Made by a program: the position numbers and the translations under genes. A stretch of DNA of 64,000 nucleotides from Microvirga zambiensis WSM3693 (GTDB taxonomy: Bacteria > Pseudomonadota > Alphaproteobacteria > Rhizobiales > Beijerinckiaceae): the NCBI RefSeq assembly GCF_016735695.1, contig NZ_JAERQD010000020.1, positions 54,558-118,557 on the forward strand, in the 5' to 3' direction. Below are positions 45,288-54,628 of this stretch, in pieces; position 1 is the first letter of the stretch; each line of letters starts with the position of its first letter. A model generated the notes under the pieces. The model made no database searches. It was not told where the DNA came from and saw only the letters and a list, made by a program, of their open reading frames with translations.

Positions 45288-45959
45288 TCACGGCCCCGCC
45301 CGCACCACGACGGCGATACCGTCGTGATCGCCGCTCGTCAGCTTCGGGTCGCCGATCAGCGCGTTGCCGAGATTGACGAAGGCGCTCACCTTGAAATCGG
45401 TGTGCAGATCGAGCCTCTGCGTGAAGTCGTCCCTGGCGCGGTTGAACGAGCTATACTGGTGCGGAGGATCGCGGATGGGGTCGACCTCCTCGCGGCTGAA
45501 GGCGGCGGTGAAGAGATACCCCTTCGCCAGGGCATAGGGCCCGAAGATGCGGCCGTGATTGTTGCTGACCTCGAAGATGTCGTTGGAGAAGGCGTCGTCC
45601 CTTCCCTGCGGGAGCTGCGGATAGGGCCTGTCGCCGATATAGCCCTGATAGCCGGTCGAGTGCCCGAAACGGATCGGATAACCGGCGCGCGTCGCAGCGG
45701 CGATGAGCCTCGTCTTCGCCTCGTCGACGCTCGTTGCGCCTTCGTCGACGATGATGACATTGATGGGCTCGCGCAGATTCCTGCCGTGATAGATCTCGCC
45801 GAGCCAGTCCGACGGCACGCCCTGCGCCGTCAACATCCACTGGCCGATAGGCGGCAGGCCCTCCGGCGTCGCGATGGCGAAGTTCTGTTGCGCCTTTGCT
45901 GCGGGCGCCGCCATCAGCGCGACGCCCAGAATGAGAATCCGGAACCGGCCCCGTCCCAT
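45288..45959 (-). CDS. exported protein of unknown function, 223 aa
   Basis: Starts at ATG 45959, which places a signal peptide (1-24, GRGRFRILILGVALMAAPAA, then KAQ) at the N-terminus. The mature part includes PINVIIVDEGATSVDEAKTR, RFGHSTGYQGYIGDRPYPQ and FEVSNNHGRIFGPY. The GHS...HGRIFGP pattern recalls the LssY C-terminal region, but I am not certain of that. It lies just downstream of the methyltransferase gene on the same strand, 55 bases after its stop, so the two may share a transcript. Confidence 0.65.
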   Translation of the reverse strand: MGRGRFRILILGVALMAAPAAKAQQNFAIATPEGLPPIGQWMLTAQGVPSDWLGEIYHGRNLREPINVIIVDEGATSVDEAKTRLIAAATRAGYPIRFGHSTGYQGYIGDRPYPQLPQGRDDAFSNDIFEVSNNHGRIFGPYALAKGYLFTAAFSREEVDPIRDPPHQYSSFNRARDDFTQRLDLHTDFKVSAFVNLGNALIGDPKLTSGDHDGIAVVVRAGP

Positions 45960-46014
45960 GTGCCTTCCCCGATGCGGCTGATCGTCATGCCGCAGGAAAA
46001 CACGATCGTGCGCG

Positions 46015-46812
46015 TCAGGCCATGGCTTTTCCGGCGGAGGCCTTGACGGCGACGACGGCATAACGATGTTGCGTCGCGCGCTCAAGCCCTTTCAGGAGCG
46101 GCAGATTCCTCGCCTGCTGCCGATGGATCGCCTTGAGATTGCGGTCGACCGCAACTTCTGCAAAGCCGGCCTCGCGCAGCAGAGCCATCACGGCCTCGGC
46201 CCGCGCGCCCTTGGAGAAATAAACGCGCTCGAGGATGCGCTCGTGGGTCTCGCGCATCGCGTTCGGTGCATGCGGAACTCCGGACGATCCCGGCAGCAGC
46301 CTCTCGATGACACGGATCATGCGCTTGACGAACGTATCCGACACGAAGTCACCATCGACGATCAGCAGACGCCCACCCGGCTTGAGCAGGGAATGCCATT
46401 CGCGGAACGCTGCCTTCGGATCGACGAGCGTCCAGACGAGGTGGCGCGTGACGAGGACGTCATAGCTTTCCGGCTGTTCCAGCGTGTGCTCGGCATCGCC
46501 CATGACGAAGCGAATATCCGCGCCGCGACGCGCCGCCTTCGCCCGCGCCTGACGCAACATCGACTCGGACCAGTCGAGCCCAGTGACGTCGAAACCAAGG
46601 CCGTGCAGCAGATGCGAGATCACGCCCGTACCGCTGGCAAGATCGAGCGCCCTGCGGTCGTCTCCGGGGCCGAGATGGCGCCGGAAGAGATCCCGCCACG
46701 CCTCGCGTTCCTCCTCCGAGAAGATCTCGTGGCCGACCTGCTCGTCGAAGGTCGCGGCGCCGGCGGACCAGTAATCGCGGATTTCGTCGCGGAGGGTGAA
46801 GTTGGCAGTCAT
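46015..46812 (-). CDS. class I SAM-dependent methyltransferase
   Basis: A 265-residue Rossmann-fold methyltransferase. Motif I is LDLASGTGVISHLL (about 57-70), the acidic residue after strand 2 is in VTGLDWSESML, and motifs II-III include FVMGDAEHTLEQ and LLKPGGRLLIVDGDF. It resembles the small-molecule UbiE/ArsM-like group. The substrate is not evident. The C-terminus ends in a basic/alanine tail. It may be co-transcribed with the exported protein downstream. Confidence 0.88.
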   Translation of the reverse strand: MTANFTLRDEIRDYWSAGAATFDEQVGHEIFSEEEREAWRDLFRRHLGPGDDRRALDLASGTGVISHLLHGLGFDVTGLDWSESMLRQARAKAARRGADIRFVMGDAEHTLEQPESYDVLVTRHLVWTLVDPKAAFREWHSLLKPGGRLLIVDGDFVSDTFVKRMIRVIERLLPGSSGVPHAPNAMRETHERILERVYFSKGARAEAVMALLREAGFAEVAVDRNLKAIHRQQARNLPLLKGLERATQHRYAVVAVKASAGKAMA

Positions 46813-46974
46813 CGAACGTCCATCGCCAAAGGAAGCTTTGCGATGCTCGTCTAGCGCATTCTGCAGAAAAGTGGACTCGGTCTTCGCGCATCGCCCCCGC
46901 CCGAACGCAGGGCGCTGCAGGACCTCGCCGTTAAGAGGCAGGAAATCCGATGGCGGAGCATTTTCCTAGTCTTC

Positions 46975-47028
46975 AATAGAAAAAGGGTCGCGCCCAGTCT
47001 TTGTTCGACTGTGTTCGCGACCCTTAAG
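46975..47028 (-). terminator. Rho-independent terminator on the minus strand
   Basis: Read on the minus strand, AAGGGTCGCG and CGCGACCCTT form a 10-bp stem around a loop of about 25 bases that can itself pair (AGTC/GACT). A run of six Ts ends the signal. No protein gene on this strand ends here, which points to a small RNA. Confidence 0.7.
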
Positions 47029-47031
47029 ACC

Positions 47032-47233
47032 GTATTTGCCCCTACGGTTAATTCGGCATAAATCATATTTTACGGTATCGCAAGACCAAATAGTTCTTAA
47101 ATGAACGGTCCGCGGCGTCAGAATATCGCATATTCCATATTGACATGCCTTAGATATGTCATGAAGCGCCACATTTAAGACATATTACTACACAAATAGA
47201 TAGGTGTACCGACCTTTGTATTTGCCCCTACGG
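47032..47233. repeat. 16-bp direct repeat flanking an AT-rich core
   Basis: GTATTTGCCCCTACGG occurs at 47032-47047 and again, identical, at 47218-47233. The 170 bases between them are far more AT-rich than the window average. Confidence 0.85.
47060..47105 (-). promoter_or_regulatory. possible minus-strand promoter in the AT-rich core
   Basis: On the minus strand TTGGTC is followed after 16 bases by TATGAT, an acceptable sigma-70-like pair. A transcript from here would run about 85 bases to the terminator at 46975. This is a weak, single-site prediction. Confidence 0.25.
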
Positions 47234-47244
47234 GTCGGATCCTT

Positions 47245-47277
47245 AAAGCGCCCCTGAAAAGTGGGCGCTTTCTTTTT
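47245..47277 (+). terminator. Rho-independent terminator on the plus strand
   Basis: AAAGCGCCC and GGGCGCTTT form a 9-bp stem with a 9-base loop, followed by CTTTTT. No plus-strand gene is known upstream of it, so it probably ends a small RNA starting in the AT-rich core. Confidence 0.75.
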
Positions 47278-47392
47278 GGGCGCGACGGGAATCCCGCCTC
47301 AGAGGCTGGCTCATAATGCGCGAGCAACCCTCCTCTTCCTTGTGGGGAGGGAGATGGCCTGTGCAAATCTCAATGAATTATGAGCCGGGCTT

Positions 47393-47680
47393 TCAGGACG
47401 ATCCCTGCGGGGCGAAGAAGCAGATGATGGCGTGGGTCGTCGGCTCCTCGCAGATGTGGAACCTCGCATCCGGCGACATCTTGCCGAATTCGCGCCCGAT
47501 CAGGCGCCCGTCCCAGAGCCGCCAGCCGTCTTCGGTCTCCGTGACGGTCTCGCCGCGGCTCTCGACGAGTTCCCGGCAATCGTGATCGTCACAGCACCAG
47601 AACGGATACCAGCTATGGGCGAGGGCCGGCCCGCCCGTCAGGCACATCACCGCAAATATCGTCCAGCGCATGAATATCAT
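47393..47680 (-). CDS. small exported cysteine-rich protein, 95 aa
   Basis: A short signal peptide (ending PALAH) leads to HSWYPFWCCDDHDCREL, a motif seen in small exported proteins of many Hyphomicrobiales. Cysteines near residues 29, 30, 35, 77 and 87 would make disulfides, and the CCDDHDC cluster could bind metal. ATG 47680 has GAGGG five bases upstream. ATG 47671 is an alternative. Function unknown. It is 105 bases after the DUF3297 gene on the same strand. Confidence 0.72.
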   Translation of the reverse strand: MIFMRWTIFAVMCLTGGPALAHSWYPFWCCDDHDCRELVESRGETVTETEDGWRLWDGRLIGREFGKMSPDARFHICEEPTTHAIICFFAPQGSS

Positions 47681-47785
47681 TCAGGCCCTCGGGTCTCGCT
47701 CGACGAGCTCGATCCTGATCTTGGGGCGCCGGGCATGAGGCGTCCAGCCCTGCCGCATGGGCAAGAACCGCGTCCGCCGACAGCC

Positions 47786-48028
47786 TCATTTCTCGGTCTG
47801 AAGATAGGGTTCGACCTTGCCCTTGAGCTTGATCGTCATCGGGTTGCCGAAGCGATCCTTGGCATTGCCCGCCGTCACGCGCACCCAGCCCTCGCTGACG
47901 CAATATTCGTCCACATTGGTCTTCTCGGCCCCGTTGAAGCGGATACCTACCCCCTTCGCCAGCAACTCCTCGTTGTAGAAAGGGCTGTCCGGGTTCGTGG
48001 ACAGGCGGTCGGGAAGCGTGTCGGTCAT
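47786..48028 (-). CDS. DUF3297 family protein
   Basis: An 80-residue protein that matches DUF3297 along its whole length: DTLPDRLSTNPDSPFYNEEL, GVGIRFNGAEKTNVDEYC, SEGWVRV, and KLKGKVEPY. It is a small cytoplasmic protein family restricted mainly to alpha- and gammaproteobacteria and of unknown function. ATG 48028 fits the family start, and the longer frame to 48172 does not. It is divergent from the tryptophan dioxygenase gene. Confidence 0.88.
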   Translation of the reverse strand: MTDTLPDRLSTNPDSPFYNEELLAKGVGIRFNGAEKTNVDEYCVSEGWVRVTAGNAKDRFGNPMTIKLKGKVEPYLQTEK

Positions 48029-48216
48029 GCGCGGGTCTCTCCGGATCTGGTTCTTTGTGGGGCGGCAAACTAGCTCTTCGGAGATCGAAAGCCAATTCCG
48101 CCTATCCGGCGTGACAAGCTCGGCGCAATGTCCTACTTTCGTCGAACGTCCCAGGGGAACGCCTGGGGGCACGATGACAATCCGCTCGAAGCGGAGGCGC
48201 GATCAGGGAGAGAGAC

Positions 48217-49041
48217 TTGTCGGCTGCGACAGACGGGATTCATACCGATTTTTCAGAAGGCATGAGCTACGGGGACTATCTCCGGCTCGACACACTCCTC
48301 TCCGCACAGGCTCCCCTCACGGCCGAGCATGACGAGCTTCTCTTCATCACCATCCATCAGGTGATGGAACTCTGGCTGAAGCTCCTGAACCGCGAGCTCG
48401 ACACGGCGCTGGCCCATGTCCGGGCCGACCAGCTTCAGCCCGCCTTCAAGTGCACCGCCCGGATCAACCGGATCCAGGAGCAGCTGATCCAGGCCTGGAC
48501 CGTGCTCTCCACCATGACCCCGTCGGACTACCTGAGCTTCCGCCCGGCGCTCGGCCAATCCTCCGGCTTCCAGTCCTGGCAATACCGTCTCGTGGAATTC
48601 AAGCTCGGGTCGAAGGACGCGATCAAGATGGCGCCGCACCGCCACCGGAGCGACCTCGCGGAGCAACTCGAGGCGGCCTATCGCGCGCCGAGCCTCTATG
48701 ACGAATCCTTGCGCCTGCTGGCCCGGCGCGGCTACGCGATCCCGGCGGAAGTGATCGAGCGCGACGTGACGCAGCCCTATGCGGCGCATCCCGGCGTCGA
48801 GGCGGTATGGGAGGAGATCTACCGCCATTCCGGCGCGCATTTCGATCTCTACGAGCTCGCCGAGGAGCTGGTCGATCTGGAAGACGCCTTTCAGCAATGG
48901 CGCTTCCGGCACATGAAGACCGTGGAGCGCATCATCGGCATGCGCCGCGGCACGGGCGGCAGCAGCGGCGTCGGCTATCTGCGCAAGGCGCTCGAACGCT
49001 CGTTCTTTCCCGAACTCTGGTCCGTGCGCGGCAAGCTTTGA
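48217..49041 (+). CDS. kynA: tryptophan 2,3-dioxygenase
   Basis: A 274-residue heme enzyme that opens the indole ring of tryptophan to give N-formylkynurenine. The family landmarks are present: [30 protein letters not shown] (substrate-side His47), FRPALG (Arg109), the heme-ligating His232 in [12 protein letters not shown], and [15 protein letters not shown]. The start is TTG at 48217 with AGGGAG seven bases upstream. The length is normal. It is followed 18 bases later by the kynureninase-like gene, making a tryptophan-breakdown operon. The formamidase gene kynB is not in the window. Confidence 0.95.
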   Translation: MSAATDGIHTDFSEGMSYGDYLRLDTLLSAQAPLTAEHDELLFITIHQVMELWLKLLNRELDTALAHVRADQLQPAFKCTARINRIQEQLIQAWTVLSTMTPSDYLSFRPALGQSSGFQSWQYRLVEFKLGSKDAIKMAPHRHRSDLAEQLEAAYRAPSLYDESLRLLARRGYAIPAEVIERDVTQPYAAHPGVEAVWEEIYRHSGAHFDLYELAEELVDLEDAFQQWRFRHMKTVERIIGMRRGTGGSSGVGYLRKALERSFFPELWSVRGKL

Positions 49042-49059
49042 CGATGCGAGAGATGCGCC

Positions 49060-50253
49060 ATGCTTGATCTTCGTTCCCAGTTCTCCCGCTTCCTCAACAC
49101 AGAGCCGGACCGCCTGCATTTCGCAGCCCACAGTCACCATCCCTGGCCAGATGTGACGCGCGAAGCGCAACTCCAGGCCTGGGACGACGCTGCCCGGCTC
49201 ATCGACGACAAATGGGAGCACGTGCTCGGACCCGTGCTCGACGAGTTTCGCGGGCATGTGGCCGGGCATCTCAGCCTGCCGGATCCGTCGACCATCGCAG
49301 TCGCCCCGAATACGCATGAGCTTCTCAAGCGCATCCTGTCATGCTTTCCGGCGGACCGCCCGATCCGCATCCTGACCTCCGACGGCGAGTTTCATTCCTT
49401 CACCCGCCAGATGGCGCGGCTGGAAGAGGAGCGACTCGTCGAGGTCACCCGCGTGCCGGCGGAGCCGTTCTCAACCTTCGAGGACCGCTTCTACGCTGCC
49501 GCTCAGGAGGGTTTCGATCTCGTCTTCGTGAGTCAAGTGTTCTTCAATTCAGGCTTCGCACTGGACGGGCGTTATCTCGCGGAATGCAACCGCGACGGCG
49601 CGATGATCGTGATCGACGGCTATCATGGATTCATGGCGCGGCCGACCGATCTGGGAAGCGTTGCTGACCGCGTATTCTACATCGCCGGCGGTTACAAATA
49701 TGCGATGGCCGGCGAAGGCGCGTGCTTCATGCACTGCCCTCCGGGATGGGCCTTACGTCCGCGCGATACCGGCTGGTATGCGGCCTTCGGCCATCTCGCC
49801 GGCGCGCAGAACGGCCAGGTCGGCTACAGCGGCGACGGCTGGCGCTTCATGGGCGCGACATTCGATCCGTCGGGCCTCTACCGCTTCAATGCGGTCATGC
49901 GCTGGCTGGCGGATGAGGGCATCACGCCGGGCATCATCCATGCCCATGCCAAGGCGTTGCAGCAGCACTTCCTGCACCGCATCGGCGGATCGGCCCCGTT
50001 CGAACACGCCTCCCTCGTGGTGCCGGCCGATGAGATGCGGCGCGGCAATTTCCTCACCTTCCAGACACCGCAGGCACAGGCAATCCATCGCGACCTGGCG
50101 GAGCTTCGCGTCGTCACCGACGTGCGCGGCCAGCGCCTGCGACTCGGCTTCGGCATCTACCAGACGGAAGAGGAAGTGGATGACCTCGTGCGCCGCATCG
50201 ACGAGGCTGGTGCGCTGGAATCCCTGCCCTACGACACGCCATCGGCAGCCTGA
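49060..50253 (+). CDS. kynureninase-like class V aminotransferase-fold PLP enzyme
   Basis: A 397-residue fold-type I PLP enzyme. The PLP lysine is Lys213 in GGYKYAMAGEG, with Asp186 and His189 (DGYHGF) upstream to hold the cofactor. The N-terminal LHFAAHSHHPWPDVTREAQ motif and the end LRLGFGIYQTEEEVDDLVRRI fit the kynureninase group. Position directly behind kynA supports hydrolysis of kynurenine to anthranilate and alanine. It is diverged from classical KynU, so another beta-lyase activity on a kynurenine-like substrate remains possible. Confidence 0.7.
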   Translation: MLDLRSQFSRFLNTEPDRLHFAAHSHHPWPDVTREAQLQAWDDAARLIDDKWEHVLGPVLDEFRGHVAGHLSLPDPSTIAVAPNTHELLKRILSCFPADRPIRILTSDGEFHSFTRQMARLEEERLVEVTRVPAEPFSTFEDRFYAAAQEGFDLVFVSQVFFNSGFALDGRYLAECNRDGAMIVIDGYHGFMARPTDLGSVADRVFYIAGGYKYAMAGEGACFMHCPPGWALRPRDTGWYAAFGHLAGAQNGQVGYSGDGWRFMGATFDPSGLYRFNAVMRWLADEGITPGIIHAHAKALQQHFLHRIGGSAPFEHASLVVPADEMRRGNFLTFQTPQAQAIHRDLAELRVVTDVRGQRLRLGFGIYQTEEEVDDLVRRIDEAGALESLPYDTPSAA

Positions 50254-50382
50254 CGTTAGGCCCTCATCGGCCCGGTTGATCTCTGCCTTTCATCTTGGCC
50301 GCAACCTTCCGCAACACCTTGCGTTGGCTTCTTGACCGACAAGTCATTGTCTTCAGGGGCATCTGATCGCAAGGAGATCCCC

Positions 50383-50649
50383 ATGCGTCGTATCGTGTTC
50401 AGCAGTTTGACCATCGCCGCCATTGCTCTCGGCGCTACCAGCGCCATGGCTCAAAATAGACCTCCTCCGCCGGTTTCGGGTGGAAGCGGATCGCAAGTCA
50501 CGAATCCTGCTATCTACCGCAACTACGCCACCAAAGAACATGAGCGGAGCATGCTGGTGCAGCAGCGCAAGCTGGGCCTGACCACTGGCAGCGTCAGCAA
50601 GCACCACACTGCCAAGAAGCCCCATCACACGACCCATAAGAGCATGTAA
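50383..50649 (+). CDS. small exported basic protein, 88 aa
   Basis: ATG 50383 follows a strong AAGGAGAT site. A signal peptide (1-23, ending SAMAQ) leads to a Pro/Gly/Ser stretch, a middle part (AIYRNYATKEHERSMLVQQRK) and a tail rich in His, Lys and Thr (KHHTAKKPHHTTHKS). The histidines may bind metal. No known family. A clear terminator follows 25 bases after the stop, so it is a complete single-gene unit. Confidence 0.7.
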   Translation: MRRIVFSSLTIAAIALGATSAMAQNRPPPPVSGGSGSQVTNPAIYRNYATKEHERSMLVQQRKLGLTTGSVSKHHTAKKPHHTTHKSM

Positions 50650-50674
50650 GCGTGCTGGTGATGTGTAGTCCGAA

Positions 50675-50702
50675 GGCTCCGGCCATGGACCGGAGCCTTT
50701 TT
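50675..50702 (+). terminator. Rho-independent terminator after the small exported protein gene
   Basis: An 8-bp stem (GGCTCCGG with CCGGAGCC) and a short loop are followed by TTTTT, 25 bases after the stop. It lies between convergent genes. Confidence 0.85.
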
Positions 50703-50720
50703 CATGCGTCATGACGGCGC

Positions 50721-51701
<981 letters not shown>

Positions 51702-51798
51702 GAGATCTCTCCGAAATCGAGGGCAGATGTCGCCGCAGGCTTGCGCGGCGGACGAGCCATGAACTGGCTCTGCCGCATCCGGTTTCAAGCCGTGCGCG

Positions 51799-52035
51799 TC
51801 AGACCGCGGTTTCCGCCAGCAGGAGAATGAGCCCCAAGGCCACAAGCGCGATGCTCGGCCAATGGTGCTTCGGGTGAAGGGCCTGCGCCCTCCCCTGCGG
51901 CTCGAGCGTCACGCCGGAACCGGTCCGATGCGGGTCGCTCAGGCGTCCCTTCCAGAGAACCCGTCCTGCCGCAAGCACGATCCCGCCGACGATGAGCAGC
52001 GCTCCGATCCAGATGAGGACCATGCCTGACTGCAT
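51799..52035 (-). CDS. small membrane protein with two helices, 78 aa
   Basis: GGGAGA before ATG 52035 supports the start. Two hydrophobic helices (about 5-25 and 59-76) flank a basic, His/Pro-containing loop. The protein ends LLLAETAV. It is reminiscent of other small inner-membrane proteins of this order but belongs to no family I can name. It lies between the ADYC-like gene and the aldo/keto reductase gene, all on the minus strand. Confidence 0.6.
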   Translation of the reverse strand: MQSGMVLIWIGALLIVGGIVLAAGRVLWKGRLSDPHRTGSGVTLEPQGRAQALHPKHHWPSIALVALGLILLLAETAV

Positions 52036-52112
52036 GAGGTTCTCCCGGCTGATAAGACCTTGGGACTGCGCAACATATCACACCCGCGCATCGAGGCACA
52101 GAAGTGGGGGTC

Positions 52113-52883
52113 TCAGGGTGTGGTCGCAGCCGAGCGGTTGAAGAGAAGTGCATCGGGATGGCGACGCATCGCCTCCTCGCTGCAGGCCTCCGGACCGAGC
52201 TGGTTGCGGAGCCGAGGATAGCGGTTTTCCAGTTCCGCGAGCGTCACGTTCTGTGCGATGCGCGGATGCGCGATGCAGATGGCGCCGTCCTTGCCCCAGG
52301 CCGCCTCGAAGGGCATGAGATCGACGGTCTCCGGCTTCTGGATGCCGAAGCGGTCATAGACATCGATCACCGTGCCGTCGCGGGTGGTGGCACGATCGTC
52401 GCCGCCGTAATCGGCACGCACCATATGGATGCAGGCGGCATGAAGATCGCGCATCGGCACGCCAGCGCCCTCCTCCCAGGGCTGATAGCCCATGAGGATG
52501 CACTTGCCCTCCGCGCCGCTGGTACAGGTGACGGTGATGCCGGTCTGTTTGAGAAGCGGCATTCCCAACCGGCGGCCTTTCGCATCGGGCTGGCAGGCTT
52601 CCTGCACCTGCCCCGAGGCGTCTTCGACCAGGAGCCGGTAGAGTGTGAGCGGCTTGCCCGAGGACGTTTTGTCCTCCTCGACCGCATCGATCAGAAGCCG
52701 GACGGAGTCGGCACCGTCGTGAATCACCACGCGCGCTCCGACAAGCGCATCGCGCGTCAGCACGCGGCCATCGTCGAGGGTCAGCCGGAACTCGCCTCTG
52801 TCAGCCTCGAGACGCCCGCCCGTCGCGGGAGCGGCATCGGGAAGCGCGGCGACGAGCGCGATGAGAAAGGCGCGAAGCAGCAT
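52113..52883 (-). CDS. exported ADYC-domain-like protein
   Basis: A 256-residue secreted protein with a signal peptide (1-20). The mature part reads RLLVEDASGQVQEACQPDAKG, WEEGAGVPMRDLHAACIHMVRADYGGDD, then DGTVIDVYDRFGIQK, which is the layout of the ADYC domain, a family of unknown function. The motif that names the family is ADYG here (157-160), with its cysteine replaced. Six other cysteines remain (97, 120, 128, 151, 203, 234). Upstream on the same strand lies a peptide with NGRNMNG repeats, probably its partner. Confidence 0.72.
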   Translation of the reverse strand: MLLRAFLIALVAALPDAAPATGGRLEADRGEFRLTLDDGRVLTRDALVGARVVIHDGADSVRLLIDAVEEDKTSSGKPLTLYRLLVEDASGQVQEACQPDAKGRRLGMPLLKQTGITVTCTSGAEGKCILMGYQPWEEGAGVPMRDLHAACIHMVRADYGGDDRATTRDGTVIDVYDRFGIQKPETVDLMPFEAAWGKDGAICIAHPRIAQNVTLAELENRYPRLRNQLGPEACSEEAMRRHPDALLFNRSAATTP

Positions 52884-52938
52884 GGCCGTGCACAAAGACC
52901 CTCGCCCGCTCACCGGGCGAAGGTCCTCCCGCGTCAGG

Positions 52939-53145
52939 TTATTCGAGCGTCACGCGCGTGCCATCCGCGAGAATGACGAACGCGGCGCGGCCTGCGGCCT
53001 GTTCGCCGGCCGTGCCATTGAACGCCAGGCCGTTCATGTTGCGACCGTTCATGTTGCGGCCGTTGTCCAGCGTCAGGGCGTTGACGCCCGACGCTGCGAG
53101 AAGCCCCGCCATGAGAATCGGCAGGGCATGAAAAGTCTTCTTCAT
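52939..53145 (-). CDS. small exported NG-repeat peptide, 68 aa
   Basis: A signal peptide (MKKTFHALPILMAGLLAAS to about residue 22) is followed by a short tandem asparagine-glycine repeat (NGRNMNGRNMNGLAFNG) and a C-terminal stretch AAFVILADGTRVTLE. The repeat is a direct 18-base duplication in the DNA. It lies 55 bases upstream of the ADYC-like gene and is read in the same direction, so the two are probably co-expressed and secreted together. Function unknown. Confidence 0.7.
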   Translation of the reverse strand: MKKTFHALPILMAGLLAASGVNALTLDNGRNMNGRNMNGLAFNGTAGEQAAGRAAFVILADGTRVTLE

Positions 53146-53330
53146 CGCGTTTTTCTCCAAGCCCCTTGAGGAAGCGAGGCCCGGTCGGCCCTTCTTATGA
53201 AACTTTATATCGATGGGTTGCCGAAAGACCTCAAGGAACCGGAAGTTGAAAACTTTCCCAATCGGAATGCAGTGTGACTTTGCGCACGTCCGCCGGCCGA
53301 AAATCCAGTCTGGAACGGGATCGCATTTCC

Positions 53331-54509
53331 TCAGATGACCTGCCCGGCGCACCAGCCCGACGACCAGGCCCACTGAAAATTGTAGCCGCCGAGCCAGCCG
53401 GTCACGTCAACGACCTCGCCGATGAAGTAGAGGCCGGGCACGGCCTTCGCTTCCATGGTGCGGGAATCGAGGTCGCGGGTGTCGACGCCGCCGAGCGTCA
53501 CCTCGGCCGTCCGGTAGCCTTCCGAGCCGGCCGGCTTGAAGCGCCAGCTTTTCACCGCTTCCTCGACGGCGCGCAGGCGCTTGTCGGAATAATCCGCGAG
53601 ATTGGCCGGCCCCTGCTCCGTATCGGCGATCAGCTGCGCCAGGCGCTTGGGGAGGAACGCGGCAAGTGCCGTCTGCAACGCCTGGCGCCCGTTCTCGGCC
53701 CTGGCCTTCCGCAGTTCCTCGAACAGATCGACGCTCGGCTGCAGGTTGAGCACGATCTCGTCGCCCTCGCGCCAATAGGAGGAGATCTGCAGGATGGACG
53801 GGCCGCTCAATCCGCGATGGGTGAAGAGCAGCGCCTCCGCGAACCGGGTCTTGCCGCAGGACGCCACCGCGTCGACCGAGACGCCGGCTAGCGGCGCCAG
53901 CCGTTCCAGCATGGTCGGCTCCAGCGTCAGCGGCACGAGAGCGGGGCGCGTCTCGACGATCCTCAATCCGAATTGCTGTGCGAGATCGTAGCCGAAGCCG
54001 GTGGCGCCCATCTTCGGGATAGACTTGCCGCCGGAGGCCACCACGAGGGAACGGCAGCGCACGGCACCCTGCGATAGGGTGAGCGCGTATCCGTCCGAAG
54101 TCTTCTCGACCGAGCGTACCGACGTGGCGAGGCGAAGCTCCACATCCGCCTGCCGCATCTCGTTCAGCAGCAGGTCGACGACCTGCCGGGAAGAGCCGTC
54201 GCAGAAAAGCTGACCCAGGGTCTTCTCGTGATAGGCGATGCCATAGCGCTCCACGAGCGCGACGAAGTCGCGTTGGGTGTAGCGGCGCAGGGCCGAGATG
54301 GCGAAGCTCGGATTCTGGGAGATGAAGTTTGCCGGCGATGCGTTGAGATTGGTGAAATTGCAGCGCCCGCCGCCGGAGATGCGGATCTTCTCGCCGGGCT
54401 TCGCCGCATGGTCGAGAACCAGCACGGAGCGCCCGCGCCGCCCGGCCTGTGCCGCGCACATCATCCCGGCGCCTCCTGCGCCGATCACCACAACGTCGAA
54501 TGGGTCCAA
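53331..54509 (-). CDS. NAD(P)/FAD-dependent oxidoreductase, BaiN/HI0933 family
   Basis: A 392-residue flavoprotein. The FAD-binding GAGGAGMM motif sits near residue 10, with GEKIRISGGGRCNFTN and the late VTGWLGGYNFQWAWSSGW that characterise the HI0933/BaiN group. The start is TTG at 54509 with AGGA upstream. The family includes a bile-acid dehydrogenase and RNA-modification-linked enzymes, so the role here is open. It stands alone between unrelated genes. Confidence 0.88.
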   Translation of the reverse strand: MDPFDVVVIGAGGAGMMCAAQAGRRGRSVLVLDHAAKPGEKIRISGGGRCNFTNLNASPANFISQNPSFAISALRRYTQRDFVALVERYGIAYHEKTLGQLFCDGSSRQVVDLLLNEMRQADVELRLATSVRSVEKTSDGYALTLSQGAVRCRSLVVASGGKSIPKMGATGFGYDLAQQFGLRIVETRPALVPLTLEPTMLERLAPLAGVSVDAVASCGKTRFAEALLFTHRGLSGPSILQISSYWREGDEIVLNLQPSVDLFEELRKARAENGRQALQTALAAFLPKRLAQLIADTEQGPANLADYSDKRLRAVEEAVKSWRFKPAGSEGYRTAEVTLGGVDTRDLDSRTMEAKAVPGLYFIGEVVDVTGWLGGYNFQWAWSSGWCAGQVI

Positions 54510-54628
54510 GGGACGCTTTCCTGCCAGAGCGGGCCTGCCCGAGCAGGCTTGTCACGCCTGTGGCTAAGGGATCGCAGGCGATCTTGCAAGGCGTCCGCGC
54601 CTGGACGCCGCGACAGCCCGCGCACCCA

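Larger units (their letters stand above)
46813..47392. other. 580-bp gene-poor region with direct repeat, two terminators and an AT-rich core
   Basis: No convincing protein gene is present. Contents are a dispersed repeat remnant at about 46853-46890 (GCATTCTGCAGAAAAGTGGA), a minus-strand terminator (46975-47028), one copy of a 16-bp direct repeat (47032-47047), an AT-rich core (47048-47217), the second copy (47218-47233), a plus-strand terminator (47245-47277) and a tail with a short GGGGAGGG repeat (47325-47355). The layout suggests one or two small RNAs. Confidence 0.6.

Noticed and set aside
46851..47172. Short minus-strand frames across the terminator and direct repeat
   Set aside because: They run through a terminator hairpin, overlap each other and have no ribosome sites. 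A non-coding explanation fits better.
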